DNA of 64,000 bases from Candidatus Falkowbacteria bacterium (GTDB lineage Bacteria > Patescibacteriota > Patescibacteriia > Patescibacteriales > Patescibacteriaceae). Positions within the stretch are counted from its first letter, which is position 1; every line of letters begins with the position of its first letter. Shown here in pieces: positions 15,766-24,158 of the stretch. The translations under genes and the position numbers were made by a program. Below the pieces are notes generated by a model that saw only the letters and a list, made by a program, of their open reading frames with translations, ran no database searches and was not told the origin of the DNA. Location: assembly GCA_016699775.1 (NCBI GenBank), contig CP065010.1:62001-126000 (forward strand), written 5' to 3'.

Positions 15766-17590
15766 GTTGCCTGACTGGGTATTAATTACGGCCGCTAGTA
15801 TAACGGCGGTAATTTTTGTTGTAATGGCAAGTTATTTTTTCTTTCAGCAGCGATATAAAAATAAAATATATCCTGGTGTTCAGGTTGCCGGTATTTCTAT
15901 TGGTGGCCTTGACTATAGTGCTGCTCAAAGAATTATTGAGGAAAAAATTAATCTGTTTGATCAGGGAGTTGTGGTTCAGTTTCAAGACAGATCAACGTCT
16001 ATTGCCCCGCAAACTCTTGCCCTTAGTCCGGAGTCAATTGACCCAGTTATATTTGATTCCCCTTCAACCTTAAAAAATGCAATCAGTATTGGAAGATTTG
16101 AGTCTTCTTTAGATAATTTTTTTGAGCAGATATCGGCTCTCTTTGGTAATTATTCATTACGCTTAGTGGTAACTATTGATCGCATACAGTTAACTGAAAA
16201 AATGAAAATTAGTTTTTCTGATTTAGAAAAACCGGCCGAGAATGCTCAGTTGATAATTAGTGATAAAAGTAATATGAGCATTAAACCTGGTCAAGATGGT
16301 TTAGCTTTTAATTATGATGCCACTGTTAGTAGGCTTATCGATCAGTTTCAATCTGGCAATACTAATGCCTTACCCCTTATTGTTGAAAAAACAAATCCGG
16401 AAATACCTATTGCTTCTATTGAAGATGTTCGTGAAGAGGCTTTACGTCTAACAAATCTTCCATTATTAGTGTTGAAATATAATGATGAAAAATGGAATAT
16501 TAAGACAGCTACGTTAACTTCATGGATTGGTTTAGTTTTGAAAGATAATAAAGTCATTGCTGGTCTTGATAGAAAAAAAATTGAAGAATACTTAACTACT
16601 GAAATTAGTCCTGATGTAACCGTTGAAGCAATGGCTCCACGTTTACAAATTGATAATGGTCGAGTGACAGTTTGGCAATCTGGGCGGGATGGTGTTGAGC
16701 TTAATCAAGAAGCGACCGCAAAGGCCATTGCTGATTGGTCAGAACAAACGACCGATGAAATTTCTTTGGTGACAGAAGTAACAGTAAATTCAGCTGTCGA
16801 TAAAAATGCTGAAGATCTTGGTTTAAAAGAAATTATCGGTACCGGCATTTCTCATTTTGCTGGTTCACCAAAAAATCGTCGTCATAATATTAAAGTTGGT
16901 GCTGATTCTTTAAACGGCTTATTAATCAAACCCGGCGAAGAATTTTCGTTATTAAAAGCTCTGGGTGAGATTGATGGTAAACATGGTTATTTGCCAGAAT
17001 TAGTAATTAAAGAAAATAAAACCATTCCTGAGTTTGGCGGTGGTTTGTGTCAGGTTGGTACAACAATTTTTCGAGCAACTTTTAATTCAGGTTTGCCAGT
17101 GACCCAGCGTCGTAATCACTCATATCGAGTGGTGTATTATGAACCAGCTGGAACTGATGCAACTATTTATGATCCAGCACCAGATTATCGTTTTGTTAAT
17201 GATACCAGCCACCATATTTTAATTCAGACACGCATAGAAGGAGATGATTTAATTTTTGATTTATGGGGAACAAAAGATGGTCGAATTGTTGAAGCCACAA
17301 AACCAGTTATATATAATATTGTCCAACCTGGACCAACAAAAATTATTGAAACAAAAGATCTTCCTGAAGGTGAAAAGAAATGTACTGAAAAAGCTCATGC
17401 TGGTGCTGATGCCTATTTTGATTATTCAGTAACCTATTCAGATGGAGAAACAAAGAAAACTCGTTTTTCTTCACACTATGTTCCTTGGCAAGCGGTTTGT
17501 TTAGTCGGTGCTAAAAAAACAACACCACAATCTGAACTTCCTCCAACTCCAACTTCAATTATTACTCCAAGTATTTCACCTGGTACGTAA
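15749..17590 (+). CDS. VanW-family protein with peptidoglycan-binding-like domain
   Basis: 613 residues anchored by one N-terminal helix (WVLITAASITAVIFVVMASYFF), so the bulk lies outside the membrane. Residues about 45-340 contain two repeats of a PG_binding_4-like domain (VQVAGISIGGLDYSAAQRII), and about 355-490 is the VanW domain (FSLLKALGEIDGKHGYLPELV; GGGLCQVGTTIFRA; RRNHSYRV). A C-terminal region with PGPTKIIETKDLPEGEKKC resembles a G5-like tail and ends in a Thr/Pro-rich stretch. Homologues are cell-wall-associated; the molecular role is unknown. The gene is the last of the hsp20 operon and is followed by a terminator. Confidence 0.9.
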   Translation: MKRLSKLPDWVLITAASITAVIFVVMASYFFFQQRYKNKIYPGVQVAGISIGGLDYSAAQRIIEEKINLFDQGVVVQFQDRSTSIAPQTLALSPESIDPVIFDSPSTLKNAISIGRFESSLDNFFEQISALFGNYSLRLVVTIDRIQLTEKMKISFSDLEKPAENAQLIISDKSNMSIKPGQDGLAFNYDATVSRLIDQFQSGNTNALPLIVEKTNPEIPIASIEDVREEALRLTNLPLLVLKYNDEKWNIKTATLTSWIGLVLKDNKVIAGLDRKKIEEYLTTEISPDVTVEAMAPRLQIDNGRVTVWQSGRDGVELNQEATAKAIADWSEQTTDEISLVTEVTVNSAVDKNAEDLGLKEIIGTGISHFAGSPKNRRHNIKVGADSLNGLLIKPGEEFSLLKALGEIDGKHGYLPELVIKENKTIPEFGGGLCQVGTTIFRATFNSGLPVTQRRNHSYRVVYYEPAGTDATIYDPAPDYRFVNDTSHHILIQTRIEGDDLIFDLWGTKDGRIVEATKPVIYNIVQPGPTKIIETKDLPEGEKKCTEKAHAGADAYFDYSVTYSDGETKKTRFSSHYVPWQAVCLVGAKKTTPQSELPPTPTSIITPSISPGT

Positions 17591-17611
17591 TTAATATTTT
17601 CTGTTTAAATT

Positions 17612-17639
17612 AAAAAAGCCATCACTGATAGCTTTTTTT
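17612..17639 (+). terminator. Terminator after the VanW gene
   Basis: AAAAAAGC pairs with GCTTTTTT around an 11-nt loop, followed by T residues. Confidence 0.85.
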
Positions 17640-17650
17640 GTTTTTCAAAA

Positions 17651-17850
17651 AACAAAAACTCGATCAGTCGACCGAGTTTTTTGAAGTACAGTTCAGCTCA
17701 AGCGGGTAGGCAAGAAATTTTCATTAGAAAAAATCTAGTCGTAACCGGATTGTTTCTAACGAAGAAATCCCCATGCTTGTCGTGCCTAGCCCGCTTCAAC
17801 TGAACTGCTATTAGATTGTGAAATTAAGCGAATATTACCCAAAGGGGTAA
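17651..17850 (-). ncRNA. Structured non-coding RNA, 6S-like architecture
   Basis: About 200 nt on the minus strand between a matching promoter and a terminator. After a 5' hairpin (ATTACCCC/GGGTAAT), a 24-bp arm at 17783-17807 pairs with 17689-17712 with two mismatches and one bulge. Inside, GTTAGAAA pairs with TTTCTAAT, giving one long rod with internal loops. The RNA ends at AAAACTCG...CGAGTTTT plus T run (17655-17682). A long interrupted rod of this size resembles 6S RNA, but primary-sequence identity was not established. SRP RNA is unlikely because its conserved loop is missing. Confidence 0.65.
17655..17682. terminator. Bidirectional terminator
   Basis: AAAACTCG pairs with CGAGTTTT. Read on the minus strand it ends the structured RNA; on the plus strand it backs up the VanW terminator. 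Confidence 0.8.
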
Positions 17851-17856
17851 TTGCTG

Positions 17857-17885
17857 ATGATAGCATACCAATATAAAAAAGTCAA
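17857..17885 (-). promoter_or_regulatory. Promoter of the structured RNA
   Basis: On the minus strand: TTGACT, exactly 17 bp, TATCAT, with TGC directly before the -10 (extended -10). It points into the structured RNA and lies downstream of the terminator at 17951. Confidence 0.75.
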
Positions 17886-17950
17886 GAGGGAGGTGATCTT
17901 ATTACTTATTTTTGGCTAATATTAAATAAAAAATCTATATCAAATATAAA

Positions 17951-17974
17951 AAAACCTGTTTATAGCAGGTTTTC
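17951..17974. terminator. Terminator of the 18057 gene
   Basis: AAAACCTG pairs with CAGGTTTT around TTTATAG; it lies downstream of the minus-strand gene at 18057-18563. Confidence 0.75.
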
Positions 17975-18056
17975 TAAAAGAATAGTCTATGAATTTGAAT
18001 ATATGGCTTACAACCGTAAAAATGTATTAAATTACTTGAAGGTTAATTATTGGGAA

Positions 18057-18563
18057 CTATTTTTTTTGTGGATTTCGTAAATGTTCAATAGTTTTAGCAA
18101 GTTGTTGTAGCTCTGTTTGAATTTTGTCTAGAGTTTGAGCTTGTTGACGTTCAAAAGTTTCAGCTTCTTTCTCATCTTCCACAATATCATCAACGTCTTC
18201 TTGAATTTCATCGACATCTTCTTGGATAACGTCAATATCTTTTTGAATTTCATCGACATCTTCTTGGATCTCTTCAATATCTTCTTCAACTTCAGCCAAA
18301 CTTTGAGTATTTTGGTTAACAGTCATTTGGATAAATATTGCTAGGTATATAGCCTCTAAAGAAACAATGGTTGTTAATATTAAAAGTAGTGTATTCCAAT
18401 CAGCTCCTGCCAGTCCCAAAATAATGAAAATTAAAAAAATAAAAGAATGGATGATAATAGAACCTATTGAACCAATTCGATTAATAAAAGCAAAAGCTCC
18501 TCGCTCAAGAAAAGCCGTGCTTTTACGTTTCTTTTTTTTAATATTTTTAAATTCTTTTTTCAT
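18057..18563 (-). CDS. Membrane protein with DUF1003-like helices and a long coiled coil
   Basis: 168 residues. After a very basic N terminus, two hydrophobic helices (IIIHSFIFLIFIILGLAG and LLLILTTIVSLEAIYLAIFIQ) resemble the DUF1003 core, including the SLEA motif. Residues about 88-160 are a coiled coil built from five near-repeats of EIQEDVD, highly acidic. It would sit in the membrane with the coiled coil in the cytoplasm. The function is unknown. It is monocistronic, with its own terminator. Confidence 0.7.
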   Translation of the reverse strand: MKKEFKNIKKKKRKSTAFLERGAFAFINRIGSIGSIIIHSFIFLIFIILGLAGADWNTLLLILTTIVSLEAIYLAIFIQMTVNQNTQSLAEVEEDIEEIQEDVDEIQKDIDVIQEDVDEIQEDVDDIVEDEKEAETFERQQAQTLDKIQTELQQLAKTIEHLRNPQKK

Positions 18564-18631
18564 ATCAATCTGTCTTGTTTATAAGTATAACATATTAATC
18601 TTAGTATAAGTGAAATGTATTTATTCAAGTG

Positions 18632-18660
18632 TTGACATATCGAATATTTATCTATATAAA
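18632..18660 (+). promoter_or_regulatory. Strong sigma-70-type promoter
   Basis: TTGACA at 18632-18637, 17-bp spacer, TATAAA at 18655-18660; it reads into the gene at 18721. Confidence 0.85.
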
Positions 18661-18720
18661 GATGCTACAGAACATTGATAATTCAAAATAATAAAAAAAT
18701 AAACTTCGAAAGGGGTTCAA

Positions 18721-19563
18721 ATGAAAAATTCTCAAATAGCAGTGGAAAATTTTCAAATACCGCCAGACTTTGTTAACCAGGTCTTGCAGGATAGTATTGC
18801 AACATTTTCAGTTGCCGATCAAGTAACATGTTTAATCAAAAAGATTACAGGTCAATGGAGAAAGTTTGTAGAAGAACCAATTGACTATAAAAGGCAATTT
18901 ACTTTGGGCAAAGATGGCTGTCGCGGCTGGAGACAAGGAACTAGAAAAGAAAAAAAAGATGCAAGGAGTAATGATGGGCAAGAACTTTTTCATTTTCATA
19001 AAGACTATGTTTCACGTCTGGAATCAAAGAAAATTGACTACTCCAAGTATAGTAAGCTTTTTTTAGATCTTGGAGATTTGTATCAAATTTCTGTTGAGGC
19101 TTCATTGCAAATTGCAGGATTACTTGATAAAAGATTGCCAGGAAGAGAAATAAAAAGACAGATAAAAAAATGCAATACTAAAAATAAATCCTGGCACATG
19201 ATAAGGTTATTGTACTGCCCTAAAAATAACCTTACTGTAAATGAACAACAGTATTCTGCGGATACTAACGCCCATTTCAACAGGAATGCATGGACTTTTT
19301 CTTTTATTGGTACAGCACCTGCTTTACGTCTTGGACTTCATTTAGAGAAAGAATATGAGCATCAAGAGGGTAGGGTGATATTCTTTGCTGGAGCAAAATT
19401 AGAAAAACAAACTGCCAGAACCATTGATATGGTTCGCAATTCTGTTGTAGTAGAAAAATCAAAAGCAAGAACTGTTTTAGATTTTTTTGCCCACACTGCG
19501 CTGAGTGAAAAGATTACTCAGTTATATGTAAATAAAAGGGAAAAAGAATTTGGTTTTTTATGA
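18721..19563 (+). CDS. Hypothetical protein with weak 2-oxoglutarate/Fe(II) oxygenase resemblance
   Basis: 280 residues. The C-terminal half has the rhythm of an isopenicillin-N-synthase-like double-stranded beta helix: HMIRLLYCP, then AHFNRNAWTFSFIGTAPALRLG, then GRVIFFAGAKLEKQTA and SKARTVLDFFAHT. The usual iron-binding HxD would align with HFN, and the distal histidine position reads as MVRNSV, so the metal site looks altered and the protein may be inactive or a different family. A good SD (GAAAGGGG) sets the ATG, unlike the SD-less core genes around it. The 3' end overlaps the convergent alkD-like gene by 6 nt. Confidence 0.6.
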   Translation: MKNSQIAVENFQIPPDFVNQVLQDSIATFSVADQVTCLIKKITGQWRKFVEEPIDYKRQFTLGKDGCRGWRQGTRKEKKDARSNDGQELFHFHKDYVSRLESKKIDYSKYSKLFLDLGDLYQISVEASLQIAGLLDKRLPGREIKRQIKKCNTKNKSWHMIRLLYCPKNNLTVNEQQYSADTNAHFNRNAWTFSFIGTAPALRLGLHLEKEYEHQEGRVIFFAGAKLEKQTARTIDMVRNSVVVEKSKARTVLDFFAHTALSEKITQLYVNKREKEFGFL

Positions 19564-20313
19564 TGAATGATCTTTTACTGACATCTCTCTGCTAAATAGC
19601 AGGGAGATTTTTTTATCTAAAAATTTCTTTCGTTCTATATTTGAAAAATGCTCAATTGCATACCGGAGCATTGTTCGTGGCATTGTTTTGCTATATTGAT
19701 TAAGAAAAACCATGAGTTCTTTTTTTGAAATTCTCTTCCCGACTTCTCGCAACATCCAGCCACAGGCTTTATGAATAAGATCATGGGTATCGTGCAAAAG
19801 TATTTTGGAAATTGTAAAGGTTAAAGTATGGTCTCCTTTTTTTATAAAAGCAAAAGTAGCAATAATAGCTATTCTCCGTTCCCAAAGGTTTTTTGATTTT
19901 GCAAATTTTTGTAAAATGGATGATGATCTTGTATAGAGAAATTCGCCAACAATTTTATCAGCCGAAGTATCAACTAAATCCCAATTATTAATATATTGAG
20001 TGTTTGAAATATAAAAATTATAAATAATTTTTTTCTCCTGCTCGCTACCACGACTAAATTGATCAACTAAAATTAATAAGGCAATTAAACGTTCTTCATG
20101 GATTTTTGAGACAAGTAGTTTTTTAATTGTTGGCAGGGAGATTGTTTTATAGCCTTGGGAAATTAAACGACATTGTGGAACTGTGAGTCCAATAAAAATA
20201 TCCCCTTCACCGTATTGACCATGACCAGTTTTAAAAAAACGAGCTGAACCGATAGCCCGTTTTTTATTACTTAGTTTATGAATTGCTGAATGTACCTGTA
20301 TATAATCTGACAT
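19558..20313 (-). CDS. AlkD-like DNA alkylation repair glycosylase
   Basis: 251-residue all-helical HEAT-repeat protein of the AlkC/AlkD family, which removes alkylated bases. Matching blocks are ARFFKTGHGQYGEGDIFIGLTVPQCR, NNWDLVDTSADKIVG (with the catalytic-type WDLVD aspartate), KSKNLWERRIAIIATFAFIK and HKACGWMLREVGKR. The length is normal. No SD is seen. It lies 6 nt after the gene at 20320 on the same strand, so they are probably cotranscribed. Confidence 0.93.
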   Translation of the reverse strand: MSDYIQVHSAIHKLSNKKRAIGSARFFKTGHGQYGEGDIFIGLTVPQCRLISQGYKTISLPTIKKLLVSKIHEERLIALLILVDQFSRGSEQEKKIIYNFYISNTQYINNWDLVDTSADKIVGEFLYTRSSSILQKFAKSKNLWERRIAIIATFAFIKKGDHTLTFTISKILLHDTHDLIHKACGWMLREVGKRISKKELMVFLNQYSKTMPRTMLRYAIEHFSNIERKKFLDKKISLLFSREMSVKDHSS

Positions 20314-20319
20314 AGATTT

Positions 20320-21030
20320 TTACTGTCTTACACTTTCGGTAATTTTTTTTGCTAATTCAGTAGTCCCATCACCAACTGGGTAGACAATTAAAATTGTTTG
20401 ATTTTTTTCATTACTTAGATCAACAATAAAAAAAGTTGCTTCAGTGGATACTGTTGAGGCCTCGGGGCCAAAAGTTTTTTCTTCACGAGTAAGAGTTAGA
20501 GTATAGGCTGGAAGACCAGAAGTAGTTTGTAGGGGTTGGATATTATTTTGCTTTGGGCAGCTCACAGAAACACCTCCACCATCAGCATCACATAGAAGCT
20601 TAGTTGAATTAAAAATAAATTCTTCTATGGGCGTTGTCTTTTTGGTTGCGGTTGAGCTTGAAGCGATTACAAGACTGACTTTTCCATTCACAAATTCTTC
20701 ATCACCTGATTTTCCAATAATTCCAATTGTGGCATTGGTCTCATTATAATTTTTTATTTGTAAATTTGTTGGGTAGTCTAAAGTATAATTATAATTAGAA
20801 TTAGTATAGGACTTTGTTTCACCATTAACTGACACTGGTTGATGTTCTTCTGGAATTTCTAGTGAAGAAATATCAAGGGGTATTTTTTCTAGTTCTTTAA
20901 TTCTATCTTCTAGCTTTCTGACTTTTGAAAAGTGCCAGTTGAGCGATCCAGCAACAACAAGAATGAAAAAAATACTAATTATGGCTATAATAAGTGGTTT
21001 TTGTTTATGAGAGTGGTGAAAAAGCATCAT
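20320..21030 (-). CDS. Secreted, membrane-anchored hypothetical protein
   Basis: 236 residues. The N-terminal anchor is LIIAIISIFFILVVAGSLNW, followed by a short coiled coil (KVRKLEDRIKELEK). The exposed part contains NYNYTLDYPTNLQIK, a PsbP/DUF-like fold signature seen in many Patescibacteria surface proteins, and a pair of cysteines (LLCDADGGG...VSCPKQ) that could form a disulfide. The function is unknown. Upstream in the operon of the AlkD-like gene. Confidence 0.65.
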   Translation of the reverse strand: MMLFHHSHKQKPLIIAIISIFFILVVAGSLNWHFSKVRKLEDRIKELEKIPLDISSLEIPEEHQPVSVNGETKSYTNSNYNYTLDYPTNLQIKNYNETNATIGIIGKSGDEEFVNGKVSLVIASSSTATKKTTPIEEFIFNSTKLLCDADGGGVSVSCPKQNNIQPLQTTSGLPAYTLTLTREEKTFGPEASTVSTEATFFIVDLSNEKNQTILIVYPVGDGTTELAKKITESVRQ

Positions 21031-21160
21031 ATGAGAAATTTATGTATATAAATTATCAAATTAAACGGTAAAATTCTGAATTTATTTATTACTAGATAGT
21101 TATAGTATACCATAGTAGCTATATTTTAATAATAATTGTGTTTTGTTGGGGTTTTACCTC

Positions 21161-21189
21161 TTGAAATTTCTTAAAAAATGTGCTATAAT
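21161..21189 (+). promoter_or_regulatory. Consensus promoter for the 21242 gene
   Basis: TTGAAA at 21161-21166, 17 bp, TATAAT at 21184-21189. Just downstream, AGGCC pairs with GGCCT before a short T run, forming a small hairpin in the leader. Confidence 0.85.
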
Positions 21190-21241
21190 GATGTTATATA
21201 GGCCTTTTTATTGGCCTTTTAATAAAATAAAAATAAAAAAT

Positions 21242-22132
21242 ATGAAAAAAGTTCTCTATAGTCTTTTGGCTGTAACTTTTGCTGGTAGTATGTTGGCAGC
21301 TGTTGTGTTTGCTGAAGAATCTTCTTCAAATACACCTAACCAACGACCAATGAAGACAAGTGATGAACGTTCCGCTTCGTTAACTCAAAATACTGAAGGT
21401 TTGGAAAAGATCTCAAATCCAGAAATGATTCGCTATTATGAATCAATTCGAAAAATTGGTAATTCACTTTGGGGTAAAAGGAGAACAAATATTTCCGGAA
21501 CTGCTGAAAAGAATCGACAAAATACTGAGAAAAAACCAGCTTCAAGCACAAACTCACGAAAGTTAGAGAAGATTAAGAGTCCTTCAGAAATTAAAAATTA
21601 CCAAGAAATTCGAAAAATTGAGAGCTCTTTGTGGGGGATAAAAAAAGATAGCTCTGGTAAAAAAGATGAAAAAAAAGAGGGAGAGGTTAAAGAAAGAAAG
21701 CCTGAAGTAAAAAAATCAGAGAAAGAATCAGTTTTTGTTAAACCAGAAGCAGCGCAGTGTGTAAAAACTGCTATTGATAAGAAGGATGCCTCTTTAAAAG
21801 CTTCAATGAGTTCACAGAATGTTTTGGCTTTAGCAGCCGTTGATGCCCGCAATACTTGTCAGAAAGCGGCTTTAGATAAAACTACTCTTTCTGAGCAAGC
21901 TCAATCAAATAAATCTTGTTTGGAAAGTTACCATCAGGCTGTATGGGATAGTTTGAATGTTTTGAAACAGTCAAAAGAAAATAGTTGGAAAACTTATACA
22001 GATGATTTAAAGGCTTGTGCAAATTTGCAACGTGAAATAAATACCACTACGAGCGAAGAAAAAATTGTGATTGAAGATGGTGAAATGCAAATAAATCTTA
22101 AAGCCGAGACTGAAGAAAGTACAGAAAAATAA
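21242..22132 (+). CDS. Secreted protein with duplicated SLWG motif
   Basis: 296 residues from the ATG at 21242. This start is chosen because it gives a clean signal peptide (MKKVLYSLLAVTFAGSMLAAVVFA) and lies downstream of a consensus promoter; the frame is open further 5' but runs through the promoter. Two tandem modules share LEKI-x-(N/S)P-E-I-x-x-Y-x-x-IRKI-x-x-SLWG, joined by Ser/Lys-rich linkers. The rest is a helical, lysine-rich region with four cysteines. No family was recognised; probably a surface or periplasmic binding protein. Confidence 0.75.
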   Translation: MKKVLYSLLAVTFAGSMLAAVVFAEESSSNTPNQRPMKTSDERSASLTQNTEGLEKISNPEMIRYYESIRKIGNSLWGKRRTNISGTAEKNRQNTEKKPASSTNSRKLEKIKSPSEIKNYQEIRKIESSLWGIKKDSSGKKDEKKEGEVKERKPEVKKSEKESVFVKPEAAQCVKTAIDKKDASLKASMSSQNVLALAAVDARNTCQKAALDKTTLSEQAQSNKSCLESYHQAVWDSLNVLKQSKENSWKTYTDDLKACANLQREINTTTSEEKIVIEDGEMQINLKAETEESTEK

Positions 22133-22150
22133 GTATTTTTGACTAAGATT

Positions 22151-22186
22151 AAAGCACCCTGGCTCATTATTGAGCGGGGTGCTTTT
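22151..22186 (+). terminator. Strong terminator
   Basis: AAAGCACCC...GCTCA pairs with TGAGC...GGTGCTTTT around TTAT. Confidence 0.9.
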
Positions 22187-22454
22187 AGAATACTAATAGG
22201 TTTTCTTATTTTTAATATGAAAATAGTCTCTAATAGAGATATATTTTGAGTATAGTGTGGGGTATATATTTTTTGCTGTAGTTACTAGGAAAAAGTGTTT
22301 AATTCTATAAAAAACTTGAATATATTGGCTGAACCTTGACAATATGTAATTTATACGCTAAAGTACTTTCTGTCATAAAGGCTCTGTGGGGCTTTTGTTT
22401 TTTTGACAATTAATCAAAAATCCTAAAATTAAACACCCCAATACGGGGAAAGTA
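22187..22454 (+). promoter_or_regulatory. Leader of the type IX-tail protein gene with attenuator-like hairpin
   Basis: TTGACA at 22336-22341, 17 bp, TAAAGT at 22359-22364. The transcribed leader then has AAAGGCTC/GGGCTTTT followed by seven T residues (22377-22407), which looks like an intrinsic terminator before the gene. A second hairpin, CCCC-AATAC-GGGG, ends in the SD (GGGGAAAG). Nothing else is seen in 22187-22335. Confidence 0.55.
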
Positions 22455-23861
22455 ATGAAGAAATGGTATTCTATGCTACTGTTAGCTGTTTTATTTTTTA
22501 GCTATAATGATGGGACTTCACAGTGCATTGGTGGAAATTCCGCTGTAACCGTTATTTCCGTTGCAGAAGGCAGTAGTGTGACATTTACAGATCCGCGGCC
22601 ACCAAACGGACAGATTTCACAGTTTGCCGGACTGATAAACTGCAGTATGGACGGAAATCCGTTCAAGTCTTATTGCATTGATCTGTTCCATAGCGTCAGT
22701 CTTCCTGATGCTGGATATTCTGAAACATGTGAGTATACTGTACCCAGGGCACAATATATTCTCAATAACTATTTTCCGTTAAGAACTGGATATCCTGGGA
22801 TATTATCGGACAATGAAGAAGCAGCTGCAATCCAAATGGTATTGTGGTCTCTCTATGATAATGTTTCGTTAGGGAGTATAACAAACTCGGTTATTAGGGA
22901 CAGGGCTATAGCTATAAGAAGTGATGCGGATTTGAATGGAATTATTACCCCTTCAATTCCGACATTTTCATTTGAGACTGGAATGGACCCGGATGGTTTC
23001 TTCATCAAGACGATTGATGAAAATGGAAATCCAATTTCTGTACAGAATATTGTAATCTCAATATCTGAGGGAAATGTATCTGAAGATACGGTCAGTACGG
23101 ATGTTACGGGATTCTCCCCCCAAATAATTGTTTCCGGTGCAAGTAATGGGACAATAATAATAGCTGAGGGAACTATGTTATATGCCCCAGGAAGAATTGT
23201 TGACGGTATCCTGCCGGATAAGCAAACCCTCTCAATAGCGTTCCCGGTTTTTGGAACGATGAAAATATCAATTTCTTGGGGCGCACTTCCGGTAGAAGTT
23301 TCCTCATTCACTTCAATGGTGAACGGAAGAAACGTTGACCTCAATTGGGCAACATCAGCTGAAACCAATAATTCAGGTTTTGAAGTTGAGAGAACAGTAA
23401 CCGGTGTTAACACATGGACAAAGATTGGCTTTGTCAACGGTAATGGAACTTCTGCAACTCCTCATAACTATACATACTCAGACAGAGGACTGCAGACAGC
23501 TAATTATTCCTACAGATTGAAACAGATTGATTACAACGGTAACTTTGAGTATCATTATCTGTCCAATGAAGTAATCATCGGAGTTCCGGATAAGTTTGTT
23601 CTCTCTCAAAACTATCCGAATCCGTTCAATCCCTCAACAAAGATCCACTATGCAATTCCGTTCGACGGAAAAGTATCACTTACGATCTATGACAACTCAG
23701 GTAAGGAAGTAGCAAAGCTTGTGAACAATACACTCACAGCTGGAAACTACACTGCCAACTTCGATGCTTCAAGCTTCGCAAGTGGTGTATATTACTACAG
23801 ACTGAACCTGAATGGACCAATTAACTTCTCTGAAACAAAGAGAATGATGTTGGTCAAATAA
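22455..23861 (+). CDS. Secreted protein with type IX secretion (Por) C-terminal sorting domain
   Basis: 468 residues with an N-terminal signal peptide (WYSMLLLAVLFFSYNDGTSQ). The first 270 residues are a cysteine-containing extracellular region (CIGGNSAVTVIS; SYCIDLFHSV), of the kind found in thioester- or adhesin-like domains. Then comes a fibronectin-like domain (ALPVEVSSFTSMVNGRNVDLNW) and a C-terminal sorting domain: SQNYPNPFNPSTKIHYAIP, VSLTIYDNSGKEV, SGVYYYRL, TKRMMLVK. This tail is the type IX secretion signal of Bacteroidota, Ignavibacteria and relatives. No secretion genes are in the window. The gene is visibly richer in G and C than its neighbours, has an SD, and is probably imported. 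Confidence 0.9.
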   Translation: MKKWYSMLLLAVLFFSYNDGTSQCIGGNSAVTVISVAEGSSVTFTDPRPPNGQISQFAGLINCSMDGNPFKSYCIDLFHSVSLPDAGYSETCEYTVPRAQYILNNYFPLRTGYPGILSDNEEAAAIQMVLWSLYDNVSLGSITNSVIRDRAIAIRSDADLNGIITPSIPTFSFETGMDPDGFFIKTIDENGNPISVQNIVISISEGNVSEDTVSTDVTGFSPQIIVSGASNGTIIIAEGTMLYAPGRIVDGILPDKQTLSIAFPVFGTMKISISWGALPVEVSSFTSMVNGRNVDLNWATSAETNNSGFEVERTVTGVNTWTKIGFVNGNGTSATPHNYTYSDRGLQTANYSYRLKQIDYNGNFEYHYLSNEVIIGVPDKFVLSQNYPNPFNPSTKIHYAIPFDGKVSLTIYDNSGKEVAKLVNNTLTAGNYTANFDASSFASGVYYYRLNLNGPINFSETKRMMLVK

Positions 23862-23882
23862 TAATTGTAGCCTTCTAGGCTA

Positions 23883-23928
23883 TGCCCCTTCGCATTGTGT
23901 CAAAATTTGACATGAACGGAGGGGTTTT
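23883..23928 (+). terminator. Large terminator
   Basis: CCCCTTCG pairs with CGGAGGGG; inside, TGTCAAA pairs with TTTGACA; followed by eight T residues. Confidence 0.88.
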
Positions 23929-23978
23929 TTTTATTTTATTTGTCTGCCTTCCCACCTGTTATCCTCGCGTATTCCTTT

Positions 23979-24093
23979 CCTGTCATCCCCGCATGCGGGG
24001 ATCTGAGTAAAATATATTACACATAGTATTCACGAGATCCCCGATCAAGTCGGGGATGACAGTATATAAGAAGGGATGACAGTGGAGAGGCGG
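23979..24093. repeat. TCATCCCCG inverted-repeat element
   Basis: TGTCATCCCCG-CATG-CGGGGATCT at 23981-24004 is palindromic and also pairs with AGATCCCCG...CGGGGATGACA at 24035-24062; two degraded pieces (GGGATGACAG, GCGGGGATGA) follow. This is a dispersed-repeat type known from many genomes. It lies directly after the imported gene and may have come with it. Confidence 0.75.
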
Positions 24094-24158
24094 GGATGAT
24101 AAAGAGGTGTTTAGTATTGAATTTTCCAAGCCTTAGAAAATGATAGGGTTACTATATT

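Noticed and set aside
17651..17850. SRP (4.5S) RNA
   Set aside because: The conserved apical loop and GGAA-type motifs of SRP RNA are missing; the long outer arm does not fit.
22187..24130. Assembly chimera around the type IX-tail gene
   Set aside because: Cannot be excluded without reads, but a second protein with the same tail occurs 25 kb away in different composition and surrounded by local repeats, so a simple chimera is less likely.
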